Below are positions 24,011-36,700 of a stretch of DNA of 64,000 nt, one piece after another (the first letter of the stretch is position 1; the number at the start of each line of letters is the position of its first letter). Source of the DNA: Helicoverpa zea (lineage: Eukaryota > Arthropoda > Insecta > Lepidoptera > Noctuidae). The position numbers and the translations under genes were made by a program. The DNA lies in contig NC_061453.1 of the NCBI RefSeq assembly GCF_022581195.2, positions 14,836,001-14,900,000 of the forward strand, read 5' to 3'. The notes below the pieces were generated by a model, which was not told the DNA's origin, did not search any database, and saw only the letters and a program-made list of their open reading frames with translations.

Positions 24011-24883
24011 TAACTAACTACAGTGCGCGCTATTTCTGTACAATGATACAATTTGTTGTTTTGAAACAAAATCACGTACACACTTTCATGATGAGTAATC
24101 GTATTACTTCATAAGTATAAACATAAACTGGAATGTTAGCGACCTAACACATTTTACCTAGACGAGGTTTACCTTAGTCAATCAGATAGTCACGTAGTCC
24201 AGTTCAGTCGTGCACGGTGCGTGCTGCACTGGCTCCCGGTGTGTGTCCGGTGTGTCACATAGCGCCGGCGCCCGCGCACCCCCCGCGCCCCGCATCCCGC
24301 GCCCCGCAGCCGGCGACACACGAAATTGATATTGCTCTTAAATTAGGAGCCGGGATGGTGCTCCGATGGGACACGGCGATAACGCTAATGTACTTGTAGT
24401 ACAAATGTGTCGGCTCCGACGCGCCCGCGGTGACGTCACGCCGCGCTAGTCGCTGACACCTCACAGAATAGCTTCTCATATGGAGATCTTAAGAAATGCT
24501 CATGCTAAGGTAGTTTTAGGAAACCGAACCATGTGTTTCATGCAATAACAAACATTTAATATCTAATGATCTTTTCCTATCGGATGTTCCTCAACCAGCA
24601 ACATGGCGTAGTATACTGATAATTCAGGTAGGAATGGCCATAGATGGAAATTTCATCGGCGTCGGTTTATCGGCTCAGTATAAAACACAGGAATGTGGTT
24701 AAAATGACGAGAAAAAAGCATATATTGTCGGTTCCGCGATGTTGAGATGCTGTGCGTACACACTGGTGGCGCAAGGAGTCGTCGGTGACGACACGCGTGC
24801 TCAACTATGTATCTATACTGATTTCCTTATTCTGCCGTAACACAAAGAATTGAGTAACATAAGTAAATTCATATGAGTCGTTG

Positions 24884-25245
24884 TCATCCTCCGAGCCTTT
24901 TCCCGATTATTTTGGGGTCTGCTTCCATTCTAACCGGATGCAGCTGAGTACCAGTGTGAGTAGCAGTGTTTTACAACCCAGTTACCCGGGCAACCCAATA
25001 CACAGTGGTAAGACTGGTTGTCAGACTTACTAGCTTCTGATTACCCGTAACGACTGCCAAGGGTGTTCAATGACAGCCGGGACCTACAGTTTAACGTGCC
25101 ATCCGAAACACAGACATTGGTGTCCAAGATATACATAGAAAGAACAAACAAATTTAGAAAAGTTGCACCGGCACTTGCCTGACCTGGAAACGAACCCACA
25201 CTCGAGAGGTTGATTTTTGAGGCCACCACGACTTTTTAAAAATCA
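24884..25245 (-). mobile_element. tRNA-derived SINE (HaSE-like), copy 1
   Basis: Read on the minus strand the element starts at about 25245 with GTGGTGGCCTCA and has a B-box-like GGGTTCG within 'tgggttcgtttccaggtcaggcaagtgccggtgc'. It then has 'cggatggcacgttaaactgtaggtcccggctgtcattgaac' and ends 'cagctgcatccggttagaatggaagcagacc'. The same layout appears at 33371-33756. Box A is partly deleted in this copy. Confidence 0.75.
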
Positions 25246-26053
25246 TGTAGTTACTGCAACATAAAAGTGCCGAGTTAGCTAGAATAAGTTAGATAAAGGT
25301 CAGTTATATTCTCAGCCTCACTCACGGCGGCACTCATGCCTGCACTCACTCGGGTGATCTCACTTACTCGAGATAGTTCGCTCACTGTGCATCAGACCTT
25401 ATTTTAACGAATATTTGGTTTTGTGAAGGACTTGATGTTATTTAAGAGTAAAAAATGTTAAAGTTTTATTTGTACTTTGTAAGTATTGTTTATCAGTAGC
25501 TTGTCTTCCAAGTGACGAAGTATAACCTCACGACAGAGTGGAACAGACACATAATAGAAGGGGAATGAATGGTTGATAGTAGTGACTGACGGTGACGGGG
25601 GAACCTTATACTGATATTGTATTCATGTATTCACAATTATATTTGATTTATTATTTACCAAACACAGGTATGATAAATATAATGAACAAAATCCGGCTTG
25701 CTTCAAATCCGCCTGACACCTGTCACACATCATGTGACACAAGGATCATGCTCGATCGAGAGGTTGGGAATACCATCGTTTTAAAAAAATAAAGCTCTGA
25801 ATACATATAAACTTTACCCGGCTGGTGAAACCTATCGCTACAACTTTCTCGTAGGCGTAGTCGTAGCACCGGCGTAGCAGCGTAGAGGGGCCTACGACTC
25901 GCTCCCGTAGCAACTAATATGAAAAACTATGATTTATTGAAAATAAATATTAACATAATTGTCAGATTACATAATATAAAATGGTATCACATCATAACTG
26001 ACGCAACAGAGAGAACCAGTCGCGAATACTCGCTAAATTCAGTTTAATAATAT

Positions 26054-26140
26054 TTATCTCAACGTGAGATAAGGAGTTATAAAATTAGCCAAAATTAGTA
26101 TCTATTAATAACTATCAGTCAAGAGATAAGAACAGATAAG
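26054..26140. promoter_or_regulatory. Dense cluster of GATA-factor sites
   Basis: Five GATA words in 87 bp: TTATCT (26054-26059), AGATAAG (26067-26073), CTATCA (26112-26117), AGATAAG (26124-26130) and AGATAAG (26134-26140). WGATAAG is the preferred GATA-factor site. Its place in the intron of a probable GATA gene suggests auto- or cross-regulation; this is inference. Confidence 0.4.
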
Positions 26141-27616
26141 CATAGCGACGCTGGACTATACTGGACTGAACGTTTGTTCCAAATAGTGAGCAGTAGGCAG
26201 TAGTAAATCCAGGCATTTGAATGTGCAGTGTAATCTGTTAATAGCTGTATAATGAATGGTAATGAAGGGAGAGTCACAGGCTGCGCGTATCTGCGGGTAT
26301 ATAATAGCACTTATTGAATGGTTTATTGTTCCGTTAGTGTGACGTCACGCGGTGATCGCTCGCGGTTACAACTGCTCGAGTATAGCAATAAAGCTCAGCG
26401 GCTCACGATAAAGAAATGTCTTAAATCAGTTCAGTTAATAGCTCTCTCCTGACATTGCTTGTGTTGTTTGTTTGAGCGAAGAATTGCCGTACAACGTGGC
26501 AGTCTTCTGGGCTCGTCAGCGAATGACAGCGATGCGGAGGAGTAGTGTAACGTCGAGAGATAATATGACTACTAGGTACTATTTTTGTACATACTCGTGT
26601 TTAATATTCATTCGGTTTATTTCATTTTAACATTTCAGTATCAAGAGCTTAGTGAGTGTTATTTATTTTACTTAGTTAAATAAAAAGGTGATATTGCAAA
26701 TGAATAAAATATACATTTATATTACAATGCTCCTATTTGGATAGAGGGATATTGATTTTCAGAAACCTTCAACTGGCTGTATTTATTTAATCACTCACAT
26801 TGCAAGCTTTGCTGGCTAAGTTTAGTTAATGATAAGTTCTTGAAAGCTTTTTAAAGTTATATTTATCTCAAGTATGAAAGTATAACACGTCAGGATTCAA
26901 ACGCCGGCGGCGGCTCAGGTGCGACTCATTCGTTAAGAGGACGAATTGGAATTTTTGGCGCCAAGGATCTCAATTTTTCTCAGTAAATACAAAACGGATC
27001 AAAATACAACTTGGTTACCTGAAAGTTCATGATATAAGCCTTATTTTGTTAGTTGTAGAAACATGATTAGGTAACTTTTATAACAGAGAAAAATATTTCA
27101 AACATACCTCTTTTTAAAAAGAGATTCACATATTATGGGCAAAAGGGACCGATTTAAGCCTCTTAACTTTTTTAGTAGTTGAGTATATACATACTCTTTA
27201 AAATTGTAGAAGGAATTTTTATCAAATTATCATTTCTAAATAATAAAATTACAAAACCATTTTGTCGCTTACGACTTTTACTTATAAGCTAGCGCGTGTA
27301 TTGTTATCTTCGCCCCGCTCAGACGCTCCGACCCCTTTTGGCGCCTTAGATGCGCGTGCCGGTTATGGAATTATTGTTGACCAATTCGTCGCCCAAGTTT
27401 CAACTGTAGAAAACTGACAAAATGTCCCACAGAAACGATTAACTCGCTTAAACTTGTAACTTGACGCAGGTATTTAACATTCTCACATGTTTGCTTGTAA
27501 GCAATAAATAGGCCTACAGCGACCAGTTCATCTGTAATGTGACAAGTTATTGATATATACGATTGATGTACAAGGTGATATTCGCGAATGTATGTAAATG
27601 AGTCCCTCGCAATAGC

Positions 27617-27663
27617 GTTATCATTGCCGCGCTGATAAGATTAGATCGCACTGATAAGATAGC
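27617..27663. promoter_or_regulatory. GATA-site cluster in GC-rich context
   Basis: GTTATC, TGATAAG, TGATAAG and AGATAG occur within 47 bp. The two perfect TGATAAGAT copies are spaced 19 bp apart (about two helical turns) and separated by GC-rich sequence, unlike the surrounding AT-rich DNA. Confidence 0.4.
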
Positions 27664-28356
27664 GCGGATCAACTACGTCACACACACATGCGCGAGCGCG
27701 TGCGTGTGTGAGTGGATTATGAGCGTGTCATGTGTGTTACAGCTGATACAGTACAACACAATACTAATATCTACGTTGTACATTTAAATCATGAAGTTTG
27801 TCTTAGAGTTAGAGTAATGTGCGTTAGACTACCTACATATTGCAAAAATGTGTTATTATTCACATACGTGTTGCGAGAACACTAACTTGTGATCAACGTG
27901 TAACGTGTGATTAACGATGGGAATGTTCCACGTAGATAGTATCTTTACGTTTGAGGTGTCAAATAACAACCTCATTTATGTTAAATTAATTGTTTAATTA
28001 TAACTTCTGAATTGTAATTGTGAGAACGATTGTTTAGTATTAAATGAGTTCCCAGAGTATCGATTACTATTTTGTAATGTTAAGGGAAAAATTATTTTCA
28101 ATAAGATATGTACGTGGGTAGAAGCGAGCTGAGTGACATCACACACTCAGCTGTGAGTACATTAGTGTAGCGGCGAGGGGCGTCCATGTGTTTAGCATAA
28201 TTCGGCACTATAAATGTACAACTAATTTCTATAAGTTCGGCGAAAAGTAGTAGTATCGCAACCAATATGATAATAGTGAGCGGTGGTACAGTCGCCTCCC
28301 CTGATCTATTGGTCGCGGCGACGAGCTGCGCCGGGGAGACCGACTAATGGCTGATG

Positions 28357-28380
28357 CTTATCGCGGCGCAGATCCTTATC
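28357..28380. promoter_or_regulatory. Paired CTTATCG sites
   Basis: CTTATCG occurs at 28357-28363 and again at 28375-28381, giving two same-strand GATAAG sites 18 bp apart in a GC-rich patch. Candidate GATA-factor binding pair. Confidence 0.3.
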
Positions 28381-30384
28381 GAAATGTCAGCAGCGACCAG
28401 TCTGCTGGACATCCACATTACAAGCTATGAATGATTCATGACGAGCGAGTAACAACAACAACACGACCTTGCAGGAGCGCGCGGTTCTCACGACCCCCCC
28501 CCCCGCCCCGCGCGCCCGCACTGCTAGTAGCCGGCCACAGCAGCGGTGACACAAGGCAGGACACGAGGCGACATTGTCACAGCACGACGCGGATCCCGCT
28601 GATTATTCGCGTAAATCATCGCTTATGTTTATTTTATGTGATCGTTATCTCGCTCATAACACTGTCTCGAGCAAATCCGCAAAATGTTATCATGATGCAA
28701 TCCTTACACATTCCTGTGCGGATTGCATAATCATTGTGTGAACACGTGCTTCACGAGCTGTTGTAATGGATACAGTCGCCCTGTGTCATGTGTCGGCAAA
28801 GGGGCGGACTTGTCGGCACACAGTCGAGTGGCTACCGCTCTGTGTCGATGCAACCCGAGCGGCGCCCGCACTGAGTGCACTCACACCATCTGCATACCAT
28901 GTCACTGCATGTGCAGCTCGACATAAACATTGTTTGTACTTCTTACAGACAATAACGAGTAAGTATGGCTATATGAGTGCCAAGTACAACAGTACACGTG
29001 GGCACTCGAGAGCGTCATCCACTGTGACGGACAATAAGTCTCGCTTTGTCTTCACAGATTCAAAGAAACTTTTGCTGTAGTCGTAGCAATCTCCATAGCG
29101 ACAACTGCTTAGACTCCTCATCAATGGTCGGTACTTGGCATTAGTATTGAGTATCCAATGAGACACTGCATAAGGATTCTGACTTGTCGCAGTCTGTCCG
29201 CATATGGGTGATTAACTACGTCATAGAGTTCCCTCAGTTTCGGAGGGTATTTTAAATTGATTCGTCCAGCCTGTCATTTGTTCATTAATGGCAGTCGTTA
29301 CCAGCAGTCCAAGGCTCGCAAATCTGACAACGTTGACAAGGGTTATCAGGTTCCTCTTGAGACCCTAACTAGGTTGAGGAGGTCCGATCGACAGTTGAGA
29401 AAAGGCTAGGCAGACATGTCTAGTAGCACAATATTCGGAATAATTGACAAGTATTTGAAGGCTTACTTTATAAAAAATAAGCACTTTGCTCACATTTAGA
29501 TACTCATATATATTTCATGAGTCCAGATGTTGTTGACAACAAGCTTCGTAAAACACTAAATCATAGAATTAGTATTCATTGGAATATTAACTACTTGTAT
29601 TATAAAAACTGCATTTGAAATGTCAAATTGTAGATTTTTTTCCGGAGAGAACGCCGTTATTATAATTGTTAGATTATTATTCAAAAATAATAAAATGGTT
29701 TGGATTTCTAATATTGTCTCCTCTCGCGAGACATCCTGGTCGGTGGCGCGTGTTACTAAATAAGGCGCTGTTTATCTTTGTTTATCATATCACGTTTGTA
29801 TAATAATTATAATATTAATAGCACAACAAAAAGTTGACCCACTTGTGCGGAATGCGGTTATTATCGTAATAATAAGGATAAAGATAAACAACAACAGCGC
29901 AGATAGTTCGATGAACTCCAGGATTCAGATGCGACAATAATCTGTGCGCGGAGTAAACTATAGAGATTACTTGTGTTTGTAACACTTACAATAATTTGAT
30001 CAGTGAGCGACTGGTACATGTGACATGTTCAGCACTACTCAGTGTTTGTGTGTAAAGGTCATATTTCGGCGTTAGACAGGCTGTCTTGGCTCGTCAGGCG
30101 AAACTATTTGCATGAATATGTTAACATGTGTCGCTACAGGTGTCCGAGGCGTCAAACCGGCTGAGCACCGATAACATCTAGCTAATACAAACACTTCGTC
30201 TAAATATATCGGCGCGGCTAGATCCGCGCTCAGCTGCAGGATGTGCGCAGGCGCAGCTCACACGCTCGCATCAGGAACAGCCTCCGCGTGACGTCACCGC
30301 GCTCACCTTCACATGTCACAAATATTATTTAATAGTTACGATCACTACCTCCTACTCATAGCGGAGAGGAGATGCGCCACCGAT

Positions 30385-30750
30385 ACCTTTTTTTTTTATT
30401 TTTAACGACGTCAAAAGTCATTAATCAGACTCTTACTGACTAAAAACCGTCGTGTTCCGTCATAGGCCTTTTATGTACCAGGGCCGCGGTATCTTTTTCG
30501 AACAACCCGCAGCCCCGGCAGGCCTTGGCCCTGCTGGGCCCCGCTGGGGTTGCTGACATCTCTTTGAGGAGCGCGTGGAACAACGCGCGCCTGTCGCACG
30601 CCTACGGTGGCCGGGAGTCATCACGCGACACCCGGCGCCCATGGTGTCTACCTGGTCCAGCGCGGCGGCCGGGATGAGAGGTGCGTACTCTCTGGCGTTC
30701 CGCCTCCTCCTTCTCGAGCATGTCCGGAGCATGAACTGGAGTGCTCAGGG
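30385..30750 (-). mobile_element. Retroelement fragment with A-rich tail
   Basis: On the minus strand a GC-rich body ends in 'aggcctatgacggaacacgacggtttttagtcagtaagag', 'tgattaatgacttttgacgtcgttaaaaat' and a run of nine A at 30389-30398. I recognise this 3' region as a repeat widely scattered in noctuid moths. The body can be read in part as protein (for example SATPAGPSRAKACRGC), but stops and frame changes make it non-coding here. Confidence 0.5.
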
Positions 30751-33370
30751 TCGAGGGCATGCCGTGTATCCAAGCAACAGTCTACGTCTGATTATTATAG
30801 TCAAGACTTTATTACTAATTGCGGATGGTAAACAATAGTCGCGCGTGAATCTGTCTCGCGCTCTGAGGGTACTGCACAATCAGTACTAATCGCTCCTCTA
30901 ACGAAAACATAAACTGTGCTGAGAAACATAAACTTCGCTGTTTCGGACAATAGGCAATCATCAGTGTGTTGCGGCTGAATTACCAACGACAAATATCAAT
31001 ATAATATTTAAGAGTAACGTTTTTGGACGTTACTCGGACTCGGAAGTGCAGCGGCAGTATCCCTCTTATTATTTGAAAGACAGATTGACAACGAGGGAAT
31101 GTGGATGAGGATTCCTTATTTGCCCTCGAAGTCTGGAACCCTAAAAACCATTTACCATTAATTATTCAATCATTTAATCCCGAACATGAAGCGAGCGTAT
31201 ACGCGACTGTGTCACCCGCAGTACTTGTAGTGAAAAGCAACAGTAAACAGTAGTTATTGACGAGTGTTGCGATCATTGCGCTGAACATACTACATGCTAC
31301 ATAATTTATTATCTAGCGCTTTCTCCTGCCAGTGTTTTGACTACAAACTCATAAATAATTTAAATAAAAGAGAGATTGACCGCAATAAACTTAATTGACT
31401 CAAAAAGTTTCGCAGATCACTGATTCAAATACTGATATATATTCTAAAAATAACAACTGGAATAATCTTTATTCAATACAAAAAAATCGCCACCTGTGTT
31501 GCTAAACGCCAATCTCGAAATCTTAAGATTTACATGAATACTGGACTACAAGATAGAACTCCGTGGTCAGGCAGAAGCTATATTTCATCAATATACTGAT
31601 TTGGTGCGCCTAATTAGTATAGCACAAGCTGATATCAACCAGATAGAAAGAGATGAATAATAAAGCGTGAACATGATCATCATCTGCCTAGCCTTTTCCC
31701 TAGCACGTCGGGGCGGCGTCAGGGGTCGACGCAAGCTGACACATGAAGCGTCTTCATATCATCACAGATCTATGTACCTATATTAACTGTGAACTATATG
31801 AACTGAGTTATTTACAAATAAAGCTTTCTTTATATTTCTTCTTTTTCTTTATTTGTTTGTCGCCTAAACCTTGGTCTTACAACCATACATCTTCATGCTG
31901 ATTTATGAGTGTAAACTATCAGCTGACTAAAATTTGCAGTGTGCGGTAACTCAAGCTCCGACAGTACCTACTCAACCGTCTTTTGTTAGACTATCGTGGA
32001 TAAAAAAGGCGAATTTTAGAAGTTTTCCCAGGACGCGGTTGGAACCGCGAGAAACCGATAGTCTTAATATATTCATCATCATCATCATCATTATTTTTAT
32101 CGTCACACAGCTGGGCTGCGGCCTTTTCTCACATAAAGAAGGTTCGAGCGTTAATCACGGCACTTGCTCATTATACAGGATATTATAGTCCAGCCTCAAG
32201 ACGTTTTTCTTCACTTTAATCAACCATTGATGTCAAAGATTAGCTTGAAATTACATACACACTTAGAAAAGCAGTTTCATCCACTAATATAACTCATCAG
32301 AAACTTCTTATAGCCCAGAAATAATAAAGCTTTCAGTCAATTGCTTCCCCCTCCCCCCACCCCCCGCTAGTGAAGCGAACGTAAAGCTTTCCTCACGTAT
32401 TTATATAAGCGATGTTTGTGATGCTGAGTATAAATATGATTATCGATGTTAATCGCCGAGATGCTGAGATATGAGAACATGTTTATGTTATAATTAACAG
32501 CGAGCTCGGCGTCGCGCGCCGGGGGGCGCTCGTATTTCACAACTTTATATAATTTACGATGACTAGTAACGGTTTTGTCAAGGTACGTCACTCTACGTGA
32601 TACAATGCTAATCTGCTAATACGCGGAGAACTCATTAGAACAATGTTGGATATTGACGTTATCACGACTTCAGTTGGTTCACGGATGTCGAAGAAAAAGC
32701 ACATGAGAGAGACTTACATGATTATGAACAGACTCTCGAGGATCACTTGATCACATTGATTAATAAAAAACTTTTGAAGTTGCTCCAATAAACTGTACTT
32801 ACATGTCATTAACATGTTCTCAACACACAGGCTTGTACATTTGTAATCCGCAGCTGTGTCGATGGATCACCAGTGTGGAATATTTAACAAATCCGTAAAT
32901 TATTACACTTTTGTCCTCAAAACATAACGATTTAGAAGAAACAAATATGGTTGTAAACGCGCAATTAATTAAAATCCGATCTGTATGATAAGTAGGAGTT
33001 ATTTGTGTTTTAATGTTTATTCCAAGGCTCATATGTTTCTCACTTAACATTTAAAACATGATGACTATTTAATTAAAATAATCCTGAATTTATACAAAAA
33101 TTAACCATATTTTACCATTAAAGCCTGAAAGCGTATTATAAATTGTAATAAGTATACCGAAGTAGTATGTGTTACGTTTACTTACACGATAGACGGTTTT
33201 ATATGTCACATTCCATATGAAGTCAACTTGATTAAATATTCGTACCAAGTTAAGGAAAACAAACCATTCATTAAATAAGTGGCGTTACACTTTGTACGTT
33301 GAAAAGACATCAACGCGTCACATGCGATCTACAAGCAAACACTACGTAACTCGGAAAAAGTACATCAACC
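30751..33370. other. Intron interior with small repeat relics
   Basis: Mostly featureless AT-rich DNA. The block at 31679-31735 ('catcatctgcctagccttttccctag') is a short 3' relic of the SINE family seen at 33371. The block at 32073-32175 is a relic of an RTE-like 3' end. A C-rich run is at 32345-32367. No genes seen. Confidence 0.4.
32073..32175 (-). mobile_element. Degenerate RTE-like LINE 3' end
   Basis: Read on the minus strand, 'gttctttatgtgagaaaaggccgcagcccagctgtg' followed by a TGATGATGATGA run fits the common moth repeat end 'tgtgagaggaggcctgtgcccagcagtggg...gatgatgatga'. Only about 100 bp is recognisable. Confidence 0.4.
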
Positions 33371-33756
33371 ATCGTCCTCCGAGCCTTTTTCCCAAACTAT
33401 GTTGGGGTAGGCTTCCAGTCTAACCGGATACAGCTGAGTACCAGTGCTTTACAAGAAGCGACTGCCTATCTGACCTCCTCAACCCAGTTACCCGGGCAAC
33501 CCGATACCCCTTGATTAGACTGTTGTCAGACTTACTGGCTTCTGACTACCCGTAACGACTGCCAAGGATGTTCAATGACAGCCGGGACCTACAGTTTAAC
33601 GTGCCATCCGAAACACAGTCATTTGGTGTCTAAGATATACTTAGAAAGTACATACAAACTTAGAAAAGTTGCATTGGTACTTGCCTGACCTGGAATCGAA
33701 CCCACGCCCTCATACTCGAGAGGTTGGTTCTTTGCCCACTAGGCCACCACGACTTT
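33371..33756 (-). mobile_element. tRNA-derived SINE (HaSE-like), copy 2, best preserved
   Basis: On the minus strand it begins with a tRNA-like head: box A region GTGGTGGCCTAGTGGGCAAA at about 33730-33750 and box B GGTTCGATTCC at 33692-33702. The body follows ('aagtaccaatgcaacttttctaagtttgt', 'cggatggcacgttaaactgtaggtcccggctg', 'agtaagtctgacaacagtctaatcaagggg') and the 3' part 'gcagctgtatccggtt...cctaccccaacatag'. Both internal RNA polymerase III boxes are intact. Confidence 0.85.
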
Positions 33757-36700
33757 TACTATTTTATATGAATTTCATAGTTGCAGTGGAACATTAATAT
33801 CAACAGCCTTTGCGAATACTTCCAGTCTGTGCTAAGATGATAGTAAATTTGAAAAATACTTCTTGGTAAAACATATCGTCGTACTTTATTTTAACAAAGG
33901 GCTTTATATCACTCGTATGATATTCTACTAAGGCCCAGGTTCAATGAAAATAATGCACAGTAAGCAGTTGTGTCAAAATAACTGACTATAATGCCGTCGT
34001 CGTACTTGGGCCTAAAGTAGATGGTCATTATTATAGAAAATTAATAACATGAAGCGACATCACGTGTTTCCCACGATGAGTGTCAGCTAGTTGTGTGGTG
34101 ATTAACATAATTTCTAGAAGTGGGTGATTACCGCAGCGCACTTCACTGAAAGTCATTGTTTGGGGGATTGTCGGCGGTGGTGCTGCGGGTACCTGCCGAG
34201 CTTCCCGGTACCAGCACAGGCGCAGTTCCCGGACACCAGTGCGTGGGAAACATGCCCTGTACTGCACCTCATTAGGGAAATTATTGAGAATTCGCTTTCT
34301 CAAGAACACTAATGCCCTACACAGAATCAGAAATAATCCAGCTGTATTAAAGTCTTCGAGTCTGATGTCCGTAACGTCGGATATTACAAAATACCGGATT
34401 TGATGTTAGGACATACCACGAGTGAAGTTTGATCAGAGCAATGGGCAGGATTAATTATAACACTTTCTTATATTTGTCACACGTCACAGATGCAATAAAT
34501 GATCAGAATTGCCAGTAGAACTTAGACAGCTGATAAAACATTTAATTCTCTGCATTTGGTCAGTTGAATTAATAATAGCTTGGGACTTCTGAGGGTTTGC
34601 GCGTTAACGTTACACGTTGTATAGTGTATAGTGTGAGAACAGAAAAAGATTATCTACAAGTTTATTCCTAAGTGTATTATGTATTTTATTTAAAGTTTAT
34701 TTTGTTTTAATATGTAACAATCAAGATTGTGCAGATAACAATATCAACTTATATTCATATCATAATGACTGATCTCACTGTGATTCAGTTGTGAGCAGAG
34801 AGCACTTTGAGTACTGAGGCACAATGCGTGAGTAACTGATGAGTTATAAAATAATTATCATTACTAGTATAATTAATTGATAATAATAATATGACTATCA
34901 GAAAACCAATACAAGAATGCATGGATTTTGAAGAACATAAAATAATACCGTTAATCTGTTCATAAAAAGGACACAAAAATGCGATGACATTATACAATAG
35001 ACATGTCCCTTTTGTCCGCAAACCTACGCATACTCGAAATACTTGAGCGATAAGTAAGTGCGGGGATGTTAGTCAGTGCGAGAGAATGCGTCCGTAGTCC
35101 AGGGCGCTACCCGCACAGCATGCGCCCGAGGATGGCGAGCCACGTAGCACGAGCCACGAGCCACGGCGACATTGTGCAATCGACACCCCCCGCACCCTGC
35201 GCTCCACCGGCGTGCATTGTTCCCGGCGCAGTTATTGAGCTATCCGCCAGGCGGGGCCCGGCTAATTGTTCGTGCGACGGAGACCGCTATACCCACGTGA
35301 CATTAGCGCGACAGGGACGTCACACAACCCTATTAATCCCCCTATAAATAACCCGGCTCCTAATGTGGAGGCGCCACGCTTTTTTCCGTGCAGCGCGACC
35401 GAGCCGACTCGATACTTGCGTATCGATACTTTTGTATCGAGTCCACTCCACTCAGCGCCGATAACGCAACGATAAGTGGATTAAACAATGAATGCCGGTG
35501 ACTAGTGCTCAGCATTCGAATACATTTAATATTAATCGAACGTTTTAGACGTTTGTTTATGTAGGTACGCCTTTTCAACAGAATTCTCAAGACAGCTAGT
35601 TTTTAGTATTTTATTTTTCGTATAAACTTGAAGCCATATAGTGTAGAAAAAATGATTATGGAAATCTTAGGTGTACAGAGTATAGCAATAATAAGAGCCG
35701 GTCCGCCCCGGTACCATCAGGCGCGAGCTCCTCGCGTCCACACAGCGAGGGATCATTCCGCGAGGAGTTTATTGCGCGATTAACTAGCCGCTACATAGAA
35801 CAGCTGTCTGCGAACAGACGCGATGTCCACAATGGCGGCAACTAATATTCAGACATTTATTTTAGTTGTCAGCGATCATTTGTCAACATTAAGTCATTTA
35901 TCAAGACGTGTCGGTCGCCGTACAGGGGTGGGCGACTAAGTGCGAAATGTTCCCGGTCGTTCCACAGTTTTTTGTGTGGTGACGAGAGCTTAATCCGATG
36001 ACGAGGGCCGGAAAAAAATCCGGCTAATGGTGCGCGCTGATGTATCAATGACAGTGGCGCCCGCTGGCCCCCCCCCTCCCCCCGCGTCACCCGCACTCCA
36101 CAAACAAACAAACAAACAAGTATCATGGTTATGGGCGCCGCACGTAATGGACACCAGCGCGCCCCCGGCCCCAGGTATTGTGTAATATACAGGGGTGATG
36201 CCTGCAGCGTGGTACCTCGTACTGACAGGTTGTATGAACTTTACATAATTACGTTAATTTTTTCCAGCTGCTTTTTAATACGTCCTTAACTTTTAAGAAG
36301 TTGATACATCGACAAAACAAACTTATATCGATATTTAAATAAAACTAAGAAATTTGTCGTGATCATATCACACACAATATATAAATACCGTAATAGCAGG
36401 AAGTTTTCAACTATGATGAGAGGCTTTTTTTTCTAAAGCCTCAGAACATGTAAAACAGATACATATATGTACCTTTTAAATGTAAATATCGTCTAATGTT
36501 GCACTAAATGAGGTAATCTTAACAAAGTAGTTCTGTGTGTGTGTCCTCAAATTGTCAATATAAATCACGGGAGCGCCATTAGCAGCCGATGACGTATCGG
36601 GATGAGCGCGCGACAGGAACTCCACTATGAACGTTATCAGACGTCCGACATCGCGCGACGTCGTCCGGTGTCGTGCGGTGTCCGGAACTATGCGGACATC

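Larger units (their letters stand above)
20641..24883. other. Intron interior with GC-rich islands
   Basis: No supported genes. It contains GATA words near 21235-21274 (ACGATAAC and TGATAAGAT), a CGTAC pentamer run at 21541-21578, and GC-rich islands near 21320-21420, 21840-21960, 22020-22200, 22590-22640, 23810-24000 and 24200-24320. Between islands the sequence is AT-rich and single-copy in appearance. Confidence 0.4.
25246..30384. other. Intron interior with GATA-site clusters
   Basis: No supported genes or large repeats. A cluster of CGTAGC/CGTAGG words lies at 25850-25915. WGATAAG clusters lie at 26054-26140, 27617-27663 and 28357-28380, and looser ones at 29772-29905. GC-rich patches are near 28490-28540, 28850-28900 and 30210-30300. 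Confidence 0.4.

Noticed and set aside
30460..30838. GC-rich frames on both strands (CSRRRRRNAREYAPLIP..., EQRAPVARLRWPG...)
   Set aside because: Belongs to a tailed retroelement fragment; stops and shifts occur in the likely ancestral frame.
34031..34312. Minus-strand 92-codon frame and overlapping plus-strand frame
   Set aside because: No splice sites, start context or family resemblance that I can support.
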